A stretch of 64,000 nucleotides of DNA from assembly GCF_002995805.1 (NCBI RefSeq), contig NZ_PVXL01000055.1:1-64000 (forward strand). The letters are read 5' to 3'. Each line of letters opens with the position of its first letter. Positions within the stretch are counted from its first letter, which is position 1. The notes below the pieces were generated by a model. That model saw only the letters and a program-made list of their open reading frames with translations, had not been told where the DNA came from and did not search any database. Shown one piece after another: positions 16,319-28,064 of this stretch. This stretch comes from Neomoorella stamsii (lineage in GTDB: Bacteria; Bacillota; DSM-521; Neomoorellales; Neomoorellaceae). The position numbers and the translations under genes are program-made.

Positions 16319-18343
16319 ATGCCCAGGTTCCGCGATCTTACCCACACTTGCAGGCCCTCAGAGGCCCCGCGGGTCATGGAACCCAAAAACAGGGACCGTA
16401 CCGTCGACCCGGCAGCCCTGAAAATGCTGGCTAAAAGCAGAGACGACAAGGTAATAACCGCCTTTGATCGCTTTGTCGCCCAGCAGCCCCAGTGTAAAAT
16501 CGGGTATGAAGGTATTTGCTGCCGTTTTTGCATGGCCGGCCCCTGCCGCATCAAGGCCGCCGATGGTCCTGGCAGTCGCGGTATTTGCGGCGCTTCAGCC
16601 TGGACCATCGTTGCCCGTAACGTTGGTTTAATGCTCCTCACGGGAGCTGCGGCCCACAGTGAGCACGGCAATCATATTGCCCATGCCCTGGTAGAAATGG
16701 CTAATGGGAAAGCGCCGGACTATACTGTCAAGGATGAAGCCAAGTTAAAGGAAGTCTGCCGGCGTGTAGGTATTGAGGTAGAAGGCAAAAGCGTTATGGA
16801 ACTGGCCCAGGAAGTAGGGGAGAAAGCCCTGGAAGACTTCCGCCGCCTGAAGGGTGAGGGTGAGGCCACCTGGCTGATGACAACTATAACTGAAGGCCGC
16901 CGGGAAAAATTCCGTACCCACAATGTTGTCCCCTACGGGATCCATGCCTCTATTTCCGAACTGGTCAACCAGGCTCATATGGGTATGGATAACGACCCCG
17001 TTAACCTGGTCTTCAGTGCTATCCGCGTAGCCCTGGCTGACTATGCCGGTGAACATATTGCCACTGATTTTTCCGACATCCTCTTTGGTACCCCCCAGCC
17101 GGTGGTCAGTGAAGCCAACATGGGCGTCCTGGACCCGGATGAGGTTAACTTTGTCCTCCACGGTCATAACCCCTTGCTAAGTGAAATTATCGTCCAGGCG
17201 GCCCGGGAAATGGAAGGGGAAGCCAGGGCTGCCGGTGCCAAGGGTATAAACCTGGTGGGCATTTGCTGCACCGGCAATGAAGTCCTAATGCGCCAGGGTA
17301 TACCTTTGGTCACCTCCTTTGCCTCCCAGGAACTGGCCATCTGCACCGGTGCCATTGACGCCATGTGCGTCGACGTCCAGTGCATAATGCCCTCAATCAG
17401 TGCCGTGGCCGAGTGTTATCACACCCGGATTATTACCACTGCCGACAACGCCAAGATCCCCGGCGCCTATCACCTCGACTACCAGACGGCTACCGCCCTG
17501 GATAATGCCAAAACTGCTATCCGCATGGCCATTGAGGCGTTCAAAGAGCGTAAAGAAAGCAACCGGCCGGTTTTTATCCCTCAAATCAAAAACAGGGTGG
17601 TCGCCGGCTGGAGCCTGGAGGCCTTGCAACAGCTCCTGGCTACCCAGGACCCTGAAAATCCCATCCGGGTGCTCAATAAAGCCATCCTTGACGGCGAACT
17701 AGCCGGGGTGGCGCTTATCTGCGGTTGTAATAACCTGAAAGGGTTCCAGGATAATTCGCACCTGGTTGTTATGAAAGAGTTGCTGAAAAATAACGTCTTT
17801 GTCATCGCTACCGGATGTTCGGCCCAGGGAGCGGCAAAAGCTGGCTTAATGGACCCGGCCAATGTAGAAACCTACTGTGGCGATGGCCTTAAAGCTTTCC
17901 TGAACCGCCTCAGCCAGGGAGCTAATATTGAGATGGGCTTGCCACCTGTTTTCCACATGGGTTCATGCGTGGATAACTCCCGGGCCGCCGACCTGCTCAT
18001 GGCCATGGCCAACGACCTGGGCGTTGATACCCCCAAGGTGCCCTTCGTTGCCTCAGCCCCGGAAGCCATGAGCGGTAAAGCGGTAGCCATCGGCACCTGG
18101 TGGGTATCCCTGGGTGTACCGACCCACGTCGGTACCATGCCTCCTGTCGAAGGAAGTGACCTGATCTACAGTATCCTTACCCAGATTGCCAGCGACGTTT
18201 ATGGCGGTTACTTTATGTTTGAAATGGATCCCCATGTAGCTGCCCGGAAGATCCTCGACGCCCTGGAATATCGCACCTGGAAGCTGGGCGTACACAAAAA
18301 TGTTGCTGAGCGTTATGAAACCAAAATCTGCCAGGGTTACTAA
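16319..18343 (+). CDS. acsA: Carbon-monoxide dehydrogenase, catalytic subunit of the CODH/ACS complex
   Basis: 674 aa, the length of M. thermoacetica CODH beta. It interconverts CO2 and CO at a Ni-Fe-S C-cluster. D- and B-cluster cysteines fall at C59, C67, C68, C71, C76 and C90, the known positions. HGHNPLLSEI (proton-transfer histidine), GICCTGNE, MCVDVQCIMPS, ICGCNN, GCSAQG and GSCVDNSR supply the C-cluster region. Upstream AAGGAGGTAA; ends 15 bases before acsB. CO is made here and passed through the internal tunnel to AcsB. Confidence 0.98.
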   Translation: MPRFRDLTHTCRPSEAPRVMEPKNRDRTVDPAALKMLAKSRDDKVITAFDRFVAQQPQCKIGYEGICCRFCMAGPCRIKAADGPGSRGICGASAWTIVARNVGLMLLTGAAAHSEHGNHIAHALVEMANGKAPDYTVKDEAKLKEVCRRVGIEVEGKSVMELAQEVGEKALEDFRRLKGEGEATWLMTTITEGRREKFRTHNVVPYGIHASISELVNQAHMGMDNDPVNLVFSAIRVALADYAGEHIATDFSDILFGTPQPVVSEANMGVLDPDEVNFVLHGHNPLLSEIIVQAAREMEGEARAAGAKGINLVGICCTGNEVLMRQGIPLVTSFASQELAICTGAIDAMCVDVQCIMPSISAVAECYHTRIITTADNAKIPGAYHLDYQTATALDNAKTAIRMAIEAFKERKESNRPVFIPQIKNRVVAGWSLEALQQLLATQDPENPIRVLNKAILDGELAGVALICGCNNLKGFQDNSHLVVMKELLKNNVFVIATGCSAQGAAKAGLMDPANVETYCGDGLKAFLNRLSQGANIEMGLPPVFHMGSCVDNSRAADLLMAMANDLGVDTPKVPFVASAPEAMSGKAVAIGTWWVSLGVPTHVGTMPPVEGSDLIYSILTQIASDVYGGYFMFEMDPHVAARKILDALEYRTWKLGVHKNVAERYETKICQGY

Positions 18344-18358
18344 AGGAGGTTCCAGGCA

Positions 18359-20548
18359 ATGACTGATTTTGATAAAATCTACGAAGGTGCTATTCCAGAT
18401 GGTAAAGAACCTGTATCCCTGTTCCGGGAAGTTTACCATGGCGCCATTACGGCCACCAGCTATGCGGAGATCCTTTTAAACCAGGCTATCCGGACTTATG
18501 GTCCCGACCATCCCGTCGGTTATCCCGATACCGCCTATTATTTACCGGTTATTCGTTGCTACAGTGGGGAAGAGGTAAAGAAACTCGGCGACTTACCGCC
18601 CATCCTCAACCGCAAGCGGGCGCAAATAAGCCCGGTGCTTAATTTTGAAAATGCCCGCCTGGCAGGAGAAGCCACCTGGTACGCGGCCGAAATTATCGAG
18701 GCCCTCCGTTACCTGAAATATAAGCCAGAAGAACCCCTCTTACCCGAGCCCTGGACGGGCTTTATCGGCGACCCGGTCGTCCGCCGTTTTGGTATCAAAA
18801 TGGTAGACTGGACCATCCCCGGGGAAGCCATTATCCTGGGCCGGGCCAGGGATTCCAAGGCCCTGGCGAAGATAGTCAAGGACCTCATGGGTATGGGCTT
18901 TATGCTCTTCATCTGCGATGAGGCGGTAGAACAACTGCTGGAGGAAAACGTCAAACTGGGCATTGACTACATCGCTTACCCCCTTGGTAATTTCACCCAG
19001 ATCGTCCACGCCGCCAACTACGCCCTGCGGGCCGGGATGATGTTTGGCGGCGTAACACCGGGCCTGCGCGAAGAGCAGCGCGACTACCAGCGGCGCCGCA
19101 TCCGCGCCTTCGTCCTTTACCTGGGTGAGCACGATATGGTCAAGACAGCCGCCGCCTTCGGCGCCATCTTTACCGGTTTCCCGGTAATTACCGACCAACC
19201 TTTGCCGGAAGACAAGCAAATCCCCGACTGGTTCTTCAGCGTCCAAGACTATGACAAAATAGTTCAGATAGCTATGGAGACCCGGGGCATCAAGCTTACC
19301 AAGATTAAGCTCGACCTGCCCATTAACTTCGGTCCGGCCTTTGAAGGGGAGAGTATCCGCAAGGGCGATATGTATGTAGAAATGGGTGGTAACCGGAGCC
19401 CGGCCTTTGAACTGGTACGTACTGTTTCCGAGGCGGAGATTACCGATGGCAAGATCGAGCTTATCGGCCCGGATATTGACCAGGTACCAGAAGGCAGCAC
19501 TTTACCCCTGGGTATCCTGGTGGATATCTATGGCCGTAAAATGCAGGCCGACTTTGAAGGGGTCCTGGAACGGCGCATCCACGACTTCATTAACTACGGT
19601 GAAGGTCTCTGGCATACCGGCCAGCGCTCCATTAACTGGCTCCGGGTTAGCAAAGAAGCCGTGGCCAAAGGTTTTCGTTTCAAGCATTATGGTGAAATCC
19701 TGGTAGCCAAGATGAAGGAAGAATTCCCGGCCATTGTCGACCGCGTCCAGGTAACCATCTTTACCGACGAAGCGAAAGTTAAAGAGTACCTGGCAATCGC
19801 CCGGGAGAAATACAAAGAGCGTGACGACCGCATGCGCGGCTTAACCGACGAGTCGGTGGATACTTTCTATTCCTGCGTCCTGTGCCAGTCCTTTGCCCCT
19901 AACCATGTCTGTATCGTCACCCCCGAGCGGGTAGGCCTGTGCGGCGCCGTCAGCTGGCTGGACGCCAAGGCTTCTTATGAAATCAACCATGCCGGGCCCA
20001 ACCAGCCGATAGCTAAAGAAGGGGAGATTGATCCCGTTAAAGGTATCTGGAAGAGCGTCAACGACTACCTCTATACTGCCTCCAATCGTAACCTGGAGCA
20101 GGTATGCCTGTATACCCTTATGGAGAACCCCATGACTTCCTGCGGTTGCTTTGAAGCCATCATGGCCATCCTGCCGGAGTGTAACGGCATCATGATTACT
20201 ACCCGCGACCATGCCGGGATGACCCCTTCCGGGATGACCTTCTCCACCCTGGCCGGCATGATTGGCGGCGGCGTCCAGACTCCTGGCTTCATGGGCATCG
20301 GCCGCACCTATATTGTCAGTAAAAAATTCATTAAAGCCGACGGCGGCATCGCCCGCATTGTCTGGATGCCTAAAGCGTTGAAGGACTTCCTCCATGATGA
20401 CCTGGTCCAGCGCAGCATAGAAGAAGGTCTTGGCGAGAACTTTATCGATAAAATTGCCGATGAAACCATAGGCACCACCGTTGATGAAATCTTGCCCTAC
20501 CTGGAAGAAGTGGGCCACCCGGCCCTAACCATGGATCCCATTATGTAA
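18359..20548 (+). CDS. acsB: Acetyl-CoA synthase subunit of the CODH/ACS complex
   Basis: 729 aa, same length as the M. thermoacetica enzyme. It condenses CO, the methyl group of the corrinoid protein and CoA to acetyl-CoA at the A-cluster. A-cluster ligands are visible: FYSCVLCQSFAPNHVC begins the [4Fe-4S] site with Cys506 and Cys509, a further Cys follows in RVGLCGA, and TSCGCFEA is the Cys595-Gly-Cys597 bridge to the distal nickel. AAGGAGG upstream. An imperfect hairpin, not a clear terminator, follows before acsC. Confidence 0.98.
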   Translation: MTDFDKIYEGAIPDGKEPVSLFREVYHGAITATSYAEILLNQAIRTYGPDHPVGYPDTAYYLPVIRCYSGEEVKKLGDLPPILNRKRAQISPVLNFENARLAGEATWYAAEIIEALRYLKYKPEEPLLPEPWTGFIGDPVVRRFGIKMVDWTIPGEAIILGRARDSKALAKIVKDLMGMGFMLFICDEAVEQLLEENVKLGIDYIAYPLGNFTQIVHAANYALRAGMMFGGVTPGLREEQRDYQRRRIRAFVLYLGEHDMVKTAAAFGAIFTGFPVITDQPLPEDKQIPDWFFSVQDYDKIVQIAMETRGIKLTKIKLDLPINFGPAFEGESIRKGDMYVEMGGNRSPAFELVRTVSEAEITDGKIELIGPDIDQVPEGSTLPLGILVDIYGRKMQADFEGVLERRIHDFINYGEGLWHTGQRSINWLRVSKEAVAKGFRFKHYGEILVAKMKEEFPAIVDRVQVTIFTDEAKVKEYLAIAREKYKERDDRMRGLTDESVDTFYSCVLCQSFAPNHVCIVTPERVGLCGAVSWLDAKASYEINHAGPNQPIAKEGEIDPVKGIWKSVNDYLYTASNRNLEQVCLYTLMENPMTSCGCFEAIMAILPECNGIMITTRDHAGMTPSGMTFSTLAGMIGGGVQTPGFMGIGRTYIVSKKFIKADGGIARIVWMPKALKDFLHDDLVQRSIEEGLGENFIDKIADETIGTTVDEILPYLEEVGHPALTMDPIM

Positions 20549-20570
20549 GCTCTACTCCTGCAGCTAGCAA

Positions 20571-20605
20571 GGCCGGGTATATGCCTCTCCCGCATACACC
20601 CGGCC
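20571..20605 (+). other. Stable hairpin between acsB and acsC
   Basis: GGCCGGGT (20571-20578) pairs with ACCCGGCC (20598-20605), extended inside by ATGC/GCAT. There is no T-run, so it is more likely an mRNA-stability or processing element than a full terminator. Confidence 0.5.
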
Positions 20606-20642
20606 CGGTATATTTGACCTTAAAGGAAAGGAGTTAAAAGTT

Positions 20643-21983
20643 ATGGCTTTAACGGGACTGGAAATTTATAAACAGCTGCCTAAAAAGAACTGTGGCGAAT
20701 GTGGTACGCCCACCTGCCTGGCTTTTGCCATGAACCTGGCGGCCGGTAAAGCCAGTCTGGACTCTTGCCCCTACGTTTCCGATGCCGCCCGGGAGGCCCT
20801 TAATGCTGCCGCGGCCCCGCCCATTGCCAAGGTAGTCCTGGGTACAGGTACGGCAGCAGTGGAGATGGGGGATGAGACCGAACTCTTCCGCCACGACAAG
20901 CGCTTCTACCATGAAACAGCCATTGCCATCCAGGTAAGCGATAACCTCAGTAACGAAGAGTTAATGGCTAAAGTTGCTGCCATCAACGAACTGCAATTTG
21001 ACCGGGTGGGACAGCATTATACCATCCAGGCCATTGCCATCCGCCACGACGCCGATGACCCCAATGCCTTCCAGGCAGCTGTAGCTGCGGTTGCTGCCGC
21101 TACCCGGCTAAACCTTATCCTCATGGCTAACGATGCCGCCGTGTTAAAAACTGCCGTGGCGGGAGTAGCCGACCGCAAGCCCCTATTATATGCGGCCACT
21201 GCTGCCAATTACGAGGCCATGACTACCCTGGCTAAAGAGTTTAATTGTCCCCTGGCGGTATATGGTAACGGCCTGGAAGAACTGGCCGGCCTGGTGGACA
21301 AAATTGTCGCCCTGGGCTGCAAGCAGTTGGTCCTTGACCCCGGAGCCCGGGAAACTTCCCGTGCCGTTGCCGACTTTACCCAGATCCGCCGCCTGGCCAT
21401 TAAAAAACGCTTCCGTTCCTTCGGCTATCCCATTATTGCCCTGACGACGGCCGGCGATCCCCTGGCGGAAATTCTCCAGGCAACGAACTATATCAGCAAG
21501 TACGCCAGCCTGGTAGTTTTGCGTACCGCCGCCAAAGAACACCTGTTACCCCTGCTGTCCTGGCGCCAGAATCTCTATACCGACCCACAGGTACCCATCC
21601 GGGTAGAAGAGAAACTCAATGAAATAGGAGCCGTTAATGAGAATTCACCGGTTTATGTGACCACCAACTTCTCCCTGACCTATTACTCGGTAGAAGGAGA
21701 AATTGAAAGCACCAAGATCCCCAGCTACCTGCTTTCCGTCGATACCGATGGCCTGTCCGTGCTAACGGCCTATGCCGATGGCAAGTTTGAGGCTGAAAAG
21801 ATTGCCGGCGTCATGAAAAAAGTGGGTCTCGAAAATAAGGTCAAGCACCGCCGGATTATTATCCCCGGAGCAGTGGCCGTCCTGAAGGGCAAGCTGGAAG
21901 ACCTGACAGGCTGGGAGGTACTGGTAGGACCCCGGGAAGCCAGCGGTATCGTGGCCTTTGCCCGGGCCAACCTGGCGTCATGA
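20643..21983 (+). CDS. acsC: Corrinoid iron-sulfur protein, large subunit
   Basis: 446 aa. It carries the methyl group from methyl-THF to AcsB on a cobamide. The N-terminal [4Fe-4S] domain has C17, C20, C25 and C42 (NCGECGTPTCLAF...DSCP), followed by a TIM barrel and a C-terminal cobalamin-binding domain. ATG behind AAAGGAAAGGAG. Overlaps acsV by 4 bp. The AcsD partner lies two genes downstream. Confidence 0.97.
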   Translation: MALTGLEIYKQLPKKNCGECGTPTCLAFAMNLAAGKASLDSCPYVSDAAREALNAAAAPPIAKVVLGTGTAAVEMGDETELFRHDKRFYHETAIAIQVSDNLSNEELMAKVAAINELQFDRVGQHYTIQAIAIRHDADDPNAFQAAVAAVAAATRLNLILMANDAAVLKTAVAGVADRKPLLYAATAANYEAMTTLAKEFNCPLAVYGNGLEELAGLVDKIVALGCKQLVLDPGARETSRAVADFTQIRRLAIKKRFRSFGYPIIALTTAGDPLAEILQATNYISKYASLVVLRTAAKEHLLPLLSWRQNLYTDPQVPIRVEEKLNEIGAVNENSPVYVTTNFSLTYYSVEGEIESTKIPSYLLSVDTDGLSVLTAYADGKFEAEKIAGVMKKVGLENKVKHRRIIIPGAVAVLKGKLEDLTGWEVLVGPREASGIVAFARANLAS

Positions 21984-23887
21984 AGCACTTTACTGTCACC
22001 TTCATGTCTGATAATATCCAGGTCCAGGTAACGGCAGGTACCACCGTCCTGGAGGCGGCCCAAAAGGCCGGCCTGCCCCTGAAAAGTACCTGCGGTGGTG
22101 CCGGTACCTGCGGCCGCTGTATCATTAAAGTTCGCCGGGGAGAGGTTCAGGTTAAAGGAGGACACCTGCCGGCCAAATTGAAGGAAGAGGGTTATACCCT
22201 GGCCTGCCAGACCATCATCCAGGGTGATGTAGCCATCGAGATTCCGGCAGAATCCCTCCTCAGCAAACACCAGGTGCTCCTCCAGGACAAGGGACGGCTG
22301 CAGGACGGCCTGACTGATTTACTGGGTTCCTATCCCCTGGAGGCTGCCTGTGAAGTAGTAACCTTGCATCTCGCCGAGCCTACCCTGACGGAAAACACCA
22401 GTGACACTAGCCGCCTGCTGACGGCACTGCGCAAAGAAAAAGGGGTGGAGGGGCAGGTGAGCTTAGCTCTTCTCCAGGATTTGCCGGAGAGCTTGCGCCA
22501 GGCCGGCTGGCAGGTTGATGTCACCCTGGCCAGGGCTGATAACCGCCTCTTACGGGTTACCCCTGCCGGGTCAGGCAGGAGCTTTGGCCTGGCCATAGAC
22601 CTGGGTACCACGACGGTAGTAGTCTCCCTCCTGGATCTGCGTAACGGCCGGAGGATTGGCCAGGGCGGTAGTTATAACCGCCAGGCGGTATACGGGGATG
22701 ATGTCATTTCCCGCATCATCCACGCCACCAGTAACCATGGGGGCCTGGAGGAACTGCGCCAGGCGGCCCTGGCCACCATTAATGAGATAAGTAATTCTTT
22801 ACTGGCCAACCACGGGATTAACCAGGCGGAGGTGACGGCTGCAGTCATTGCCGGCAACACTACCATGAGCCACCTGCTGCTGGGCGTAAATCCCAAGTAT
22901 ATCCGCCTGCAACCCTATATCCCTGCTGCTACCGAGTGGCCGGCCCTCACTGCCGGGGAAATCGGGCTGGCCATTAATCCCCTGGCTACCGTCCAGGTCT
23001 TCCCAAGCGTAGCCAGCTATGTGGGCGGCGATATTGTCTCGGGTGCCCTCTTTACCCGCATTGCCAGTGGAGAAGAACTAACCCTCTTCATTGACATTGG
23101 CACCAACGGGGAAATGGTTCTGGGGAATAAGGACTGGCTCATATCCTGCGCCTGTTCGGCGGGGCCGGCCTTTGAAGGCAGCGGCATCACTTGCGGTATG
23201 CGGGCCATGGAGGGAGCAGTTGAAGGAGTAACCATCGACCCGGAAACCTATGAAGTCGAGCTGGAAGTAATAGGCGACGGCCGTCCGGCCGGTCTATGTG
23301 GCAGCGGTTTAATTGACTGCCTGGCGAAGCTCAGGCGGGCCGGCATCATCGACCGGACCGGTAACTTCCAGGAAGTAGCCACACCCCGGCTAAGGCTTAC
23401 TGATGAAGGATACGAGTTTGTCCTGGCCTGGGCGGCAGAAAGCAGCCACGGCAAGGATATCGTCATTACCGCCGCCGACATCAAAAATCTCATCCGCTCC
23501 AAGGGAGCCGTCTTTGCCGGCATCCAGAGCCTGTTAAAGACCGTCTCCCTGGAACTGGAAGCAGTCGACAGGATTATCATTGCCGGCGGTTTCGGCAATT
23601 ACCTGCACGTTCCCAATGCCGTTGAAATCGGCCTCTTACCCGATTTACCGGCGGAAAAATACGTCTTTGCCGGCAACACTTCCCTCAAAGGTGCCGAACT
23701 GGCCCTCCTTTCCCGGCCGGCCTGGCAGGAAGCCCTGGAACTGGGCCACAAGATGACCTACCTGGAGCTTTCCGCCGGCAACCTCTTTATGGAGGAATTT
23801 GTCTCGGCCCTGTTCCTGCCCCACACCCAGCTGGAACTCTTCCCCTCCGTAACCGGTGGGACCAGCCCGCAAAGGAGGGAAGGCTAG
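21980..23887 (+). CDS. acsV: Reductive activator of the corrinoid iron-sulfur protein
   Basis: 635 aa. An N-terminal plant-type [2Fe-2S] ferredoxin domain (C38, C44, C47, C76) is followed by a linker and a large ASKHA/actin-like ATPase domain with GLAIDLGTTTVVV (about 200), IAGNTTMSHLLLG (about 290), IDIGTNGE (about 370) and IIAGGFGNYL (about 535). It uses ATP to drive reduction of the inactive cob(II)amide CFeSP, allowing repair after accidental oxidation. Starts in an ATGA overlap with acsC; formerly called orf7. Confidence 0.93.
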   Translation: MKHFTVTFMSDNIQVQVTAGTTVLEAAQKAGLPLKSTCGGAGTCGRCIIKVRRGEVQVKGGHLPAKLKEEGYTLACQTIIQGDVAIEIPAESLLSKHQVLLQDKGRLQDGLTDLLGSYPLEAACEVVTLHLAEPTLTENTSDTSRLLTALRKEKGVEGQVSLALLQDLPESLRQAGWQVDVTLARADNRLLRVTPAGSGRSFGLAIDLGTTTVVVSLLDLRNGRRIGQGGSYNRQAVYGDDVISRIIHATSNHGGLEELRQAALATINEISNSLLANHGINQAEVTAAVIAGNTTMSHLLLGVNPKYIRLQPYIPAATEWPALTAGEIGLAINPLATVQVFPSVASYVGGDIVSGALFTRIASGEELTLFIDIGTNGEMVLGNKDWLISCACSAGPAFEGSGITCGMRAMEGAVEGVTIDPETYEVELEVIGDGRPAGLCGSGLIDCLAKLRRAGIIDRTGNFQEVATPRLRLTDEGYEFVLAWAAESSHGKDIVITAADIKNLIRSKGAVFAGIQSLLKTVSLELEAVDRIIIAGGFGNYLHVPNAVEIGLLPDLPAEKYVFAGNTSLKGAELALLSRPAWQEALELGHKMTYLELSAGNLFMEEFVSALFLPHTQLELFPSVTGGTSPQRREG

Positions 23888-24636
23888 TGGCCCGCCATAT
23901 TGCCGTTGCCGGTAAAGGGGGTACAGGAAAGACCACCTTTGCCGCCTTGTTGATACGCTATCTAGTTGAGAAGAAAAAGGGGAGCATCCTGGCCGTGGAT
24001 GCCGACCCCAACGCCAATTTAAACGAAGCCCTGGGCGTTAAAGTCGATACCGTTATTGCTGATATCCTTGATGCCACCAAAAATCCGCGGGCCATCCCCG
24101 CGGGCATGAGTAAGGATATGTTCATCCAGTACCAGCTGGCCCAGGCCCTGGTGGAAACGAGGGACTTTGATCTATTAACCATGGGCCGGCCCCAGGGACC
24201 GGGCTGTTACTGTTATCCCAATGACCTCTTGCGCAAGCACCTGGAAACCTTAAGCGCCAGCTACGACTATATGGTCATTGACAGTGAAGCCGGTCTGGAG
24301 CATATCAGCCGGCGGGTTATCCAGAATGTGAAGGACCTCTTCGTCATCAGCGACGCCTCCGTGCGGGGGATTCGTTCCGCCGGTAGGGTACAGGAACTGG
24401 TCCAGGAACTGCAGCTTGCTATTCCCAATATGTACCTGATAGTAACCAAAACCACCGGGGACCAGGGGCCCCTCCAGGAAGAGATCGAGCGGACGGGATT
24501 GCCCCTGGGCGGGACTATTCCCTATGATGAACAGGTCGTCGCTTTTGACACTTACGGCAAACCCCTTTTTGAGCTACCGGCAGAAGCCCCGGCCGTCCTG
24601 GCAGTCAGTGACATCCTGAGCAGGTGCCCTATTTAA
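23887..24636 (+). CDS. acsF: CooC-type maturation ATPase (second copy)
   Basis: 249 aa MinD-like ATPase with Walker A GKGGTGKTT, DADPNANLN, and CxC at C107/C109 (GPGCYCYPNDLL). About 30-40% like the first cooC by eye. In Moorella the protein at this place is called AcsF and is linked to nickel loading of CODH and/or ACS. GTG start overlaps the acsV stop by one base. The two copies probably serve the two nickel sites. Confidence 0.9.
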   Translation: MARHIAVAGKGGTGKTTFAALLIRYLVEKKKGSILAVDADPNANLNEALGVKVDTVIADILDATKNPRAIPAGMSKDMFIQYQLAQALVETRDFDLLTMGRPQGPGCYCYPNDLLRKHLETLSASYDYMVIDSEAGLEHISRRVIQNVKDLFVISDASVRGIRSAGRVQELVQELQLAIPNMYLIVTKTTGDQGPLQEEIERTGLPLGGTIPYDEQVVAFDTYGKPLFELPAEAPAVLAVSDILSRCPI

Positions 24637-24660
24637 CAATTTATGGAAGGAGTGTTTTTC

Positions 24661-26434
<1,774 letters not shown>

Positions 26435-26555
26435 GATTTTTATCAACAACGTCGAAGCTTATTACGGAGTAGCTAAAATAATGAAATTGTTACAATAGCG
26501 AACAGCGTTACAGGAATACGTTGATACCTGGGGGAAAATTACTGCAGTAAAGTGG

Positions 26556-26598
26556 AGAGAGGTACCGGCGTATGGTTTAACGCTGGTCCTCTCTTTTT
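26556..26598 (+). terminator. Terminator or attenuator between acsE and the hdr-met genes
   Basis: AGAGAGG (26556-26562) with CCTCTCT (26588-26594), extended by ACCGGCGT/ACGCTGGT, then TTTTT. It divides the acs genes from hdrCBA-mvhD-metVF and could set their relative expression. Confidence 0.8.
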
Positions 26599-26620
26599 AG
26601 GGCAGGAAGGAGGAAGGGGA

Positions 26621-27175
26621 TTGGCTGAGCAACAAATTATGCCTTCCCACCAGCTTGTTGCTCCGGTGGCCAGGCAATCGGGTCAACCTGTCAGCCGTTG
26701 TTACCAGTGCCATAAATGTACTGCCGGCTGTCCGGTCACGATGGCCATGGACCTGATGCCCCACCAGGTAGTACGCTTTGTGCAGCTTGGTCTGGAAGAA
26801 GAACTCTTAAAAAGCAAAACCATCTGGCAATGTGCTGCCTGCCGGACCTGTGTTTCCCGTTGTCCCAACGGCATCGACATTGCCGCTATTAACGACGCTT
26901 TGAAGCAGCGGGCCCTGGCTAAAGGAGTCCAGCCGGCCCTGCCGGAAGTGGCTGCCTTCCACCAGGCCTTCCTGGCTTCGGTTAAAAGCAAAGGCCGGGT
27001 CCATGAACTGGGGATGATGATCGCCTTTAAGATGAAAACAGGCACCTATTTCCAGGATGTCCCCCTGGGGCTGAAAATGTTCCGCCGCGGTAAACTACGG
27101 CTTTTACCCGAAGGGCTTAAAAATAAAGCTCGCTTCCGGGCCTTGTGGCAAGGGGAAAAGGGGGGACAGGCATGA
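26621..27175 (+). CDS. hdrC: Heterodisulfide-reductase-like subunit C of the methylene-THF reductase complex
   Basis: 184 aa. Two [4Fe-4S] ferredoxin motifs: CYQCHKCTAGCP and CAACRTCVSRCP. It passes electrons between HdrA and HdrB. TTG start 26621 with GGAGGAAGG just upstream; an ATG further upstream (26552) lies inside the terminator hairpin and has no Shine-Dalgarno. Overlaps hdrB by 4 bp. Part of the MetFV-HdrABC-MvhD complex described biochemically in M. thermoacetica. Confidence 0.92.
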   Translation: MAEQQIMPSHQLVAPVARQSGQPVSRCYQCHKCTAGCPVTMAMDLMPHQVVRFVQLGLEEELLKSKTIWQCAACRTCVSRCPNGIDIAAINDALKQRALAKGVQPALPEVAAFHQAFLASVKSKGRVHELGMMIAFKMKTGTYFQDVPLGLKMFRRGKLRLLPEGLKNKARFRALWQGEKGGQA

Positions 27176-28044
27176 AATTAAGTTATTACCCGGGCTGTTC
27201 CCTGCACTCGACGGCGGCTGAATTTTCCGCCTCCACCGAAGCCGTGTTTAAAGCCCTGGGAGTGGAGTTACAGGAACTGGGCGACTGGTGCTGTTGCGGC
27301 GCCACCTCCGGCCATTCCCTTAACAGTTACCTGAGCCATGCCTTACCCCTGCATAACCTGGTCCTGGCTGAGGCTGCCGGTAACGATTTGCTGGTACCCT
27401 GTGCCGCCTGTTATAACTCCTTAAAAGCGGCCCAGGCCTTTATGGCCGGCGGCAGCCAGGAAGCCCGGGAACTCAACCGGCAGGCAGGTCAAATCCTGGG
27501 GCGGGAATACCGGGGAGAGGTGCGGGTGCGCCATGTCGTAGACATGCTGGCCGATCCCCGCCTCCAGGCTCTGCTGGATGGGAAAGCAAAAAAAAGCCTG
27601 GCCGGCCTCCCCCTGGCTGCCTACTACGGTTGCCTGCTGACCCGGCCACCCAAAGTAGCCAGTTTTGAAGCTAATCCTGAACAGCCCCGGCTGATGGACC
27701 GGCTCCTGGCCCGGTGCGGTGCCACTCCGGTAGGCTGGACCCATAAAAACGAGTGTTGCGGGGCCAGTCTCGCCATTCCCCAGCCGCAACTTGTGGAGCA
27801 ACTGGTGGGAAAAATTGTAGCTGCTGCTCGCTATGCCGGAGCTGCAGCCATAGTGACGGCCTGTCCCCTGTGCCAGACTAACCTGGACAGCCGCCAGCCG
27901 GCCGGCGCAGAACCTCTACCCGTCTTTTTCATTACCGAAATCATCGGCCTGGCCCTGGGGCTGGATGCCGCTCCCTGGTTAAAGAAACATTTAGTAGATC
28001 CCCTGCCCCTTTTACGGCAGCAGGGGTTGCTGGTAGCCTCCTAG
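27172..28044 (+). CDS. hdrB: Heterodisulfide-reductase-like subunit B
   Basis: 290 aa. Two CCG-type cysteine-rich domains: WCCCGATS...VPCAACYNS (residues about 37-85) and ECCGASLA...TACPLCQTN (about 200-245). In methanogen HdrB such motifs hold non-cubane [4Fe-4S] clusters. In an acetogen without CoM/CoB the substrate differs and is still unsettled. ATG in a 4-bp overlap with hdrC. Confidence 0.92.
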   Translation: MKLSYYPGCSLHSTAAEFSASTEAVFKALGVELQELGDWCCCGATSGHSLNSYLSHALPLHNLVLAEAAGNDLLVPCAACYNSLKAAQAFMAGGSQEARELNRQAGQILGREYRGEVRVRHVVDMLADPRLQALLDGKAKKSLAGLPLAAYYGCLLTRPPKVASFEANPEQPRLMDRLLARCGATPVGWTHKNECCGASLAIPQPQLVEQLVGKIVAAARYAGAAAIVTACPLCQTNLDSRQPAGAEPLPVFFITEIIGLALGLDAAPWLKKHLVDPLPLLRQQGLLVAS

Positions 28045-28064
28045 CAGAAAGGTTGTGAGACGCC

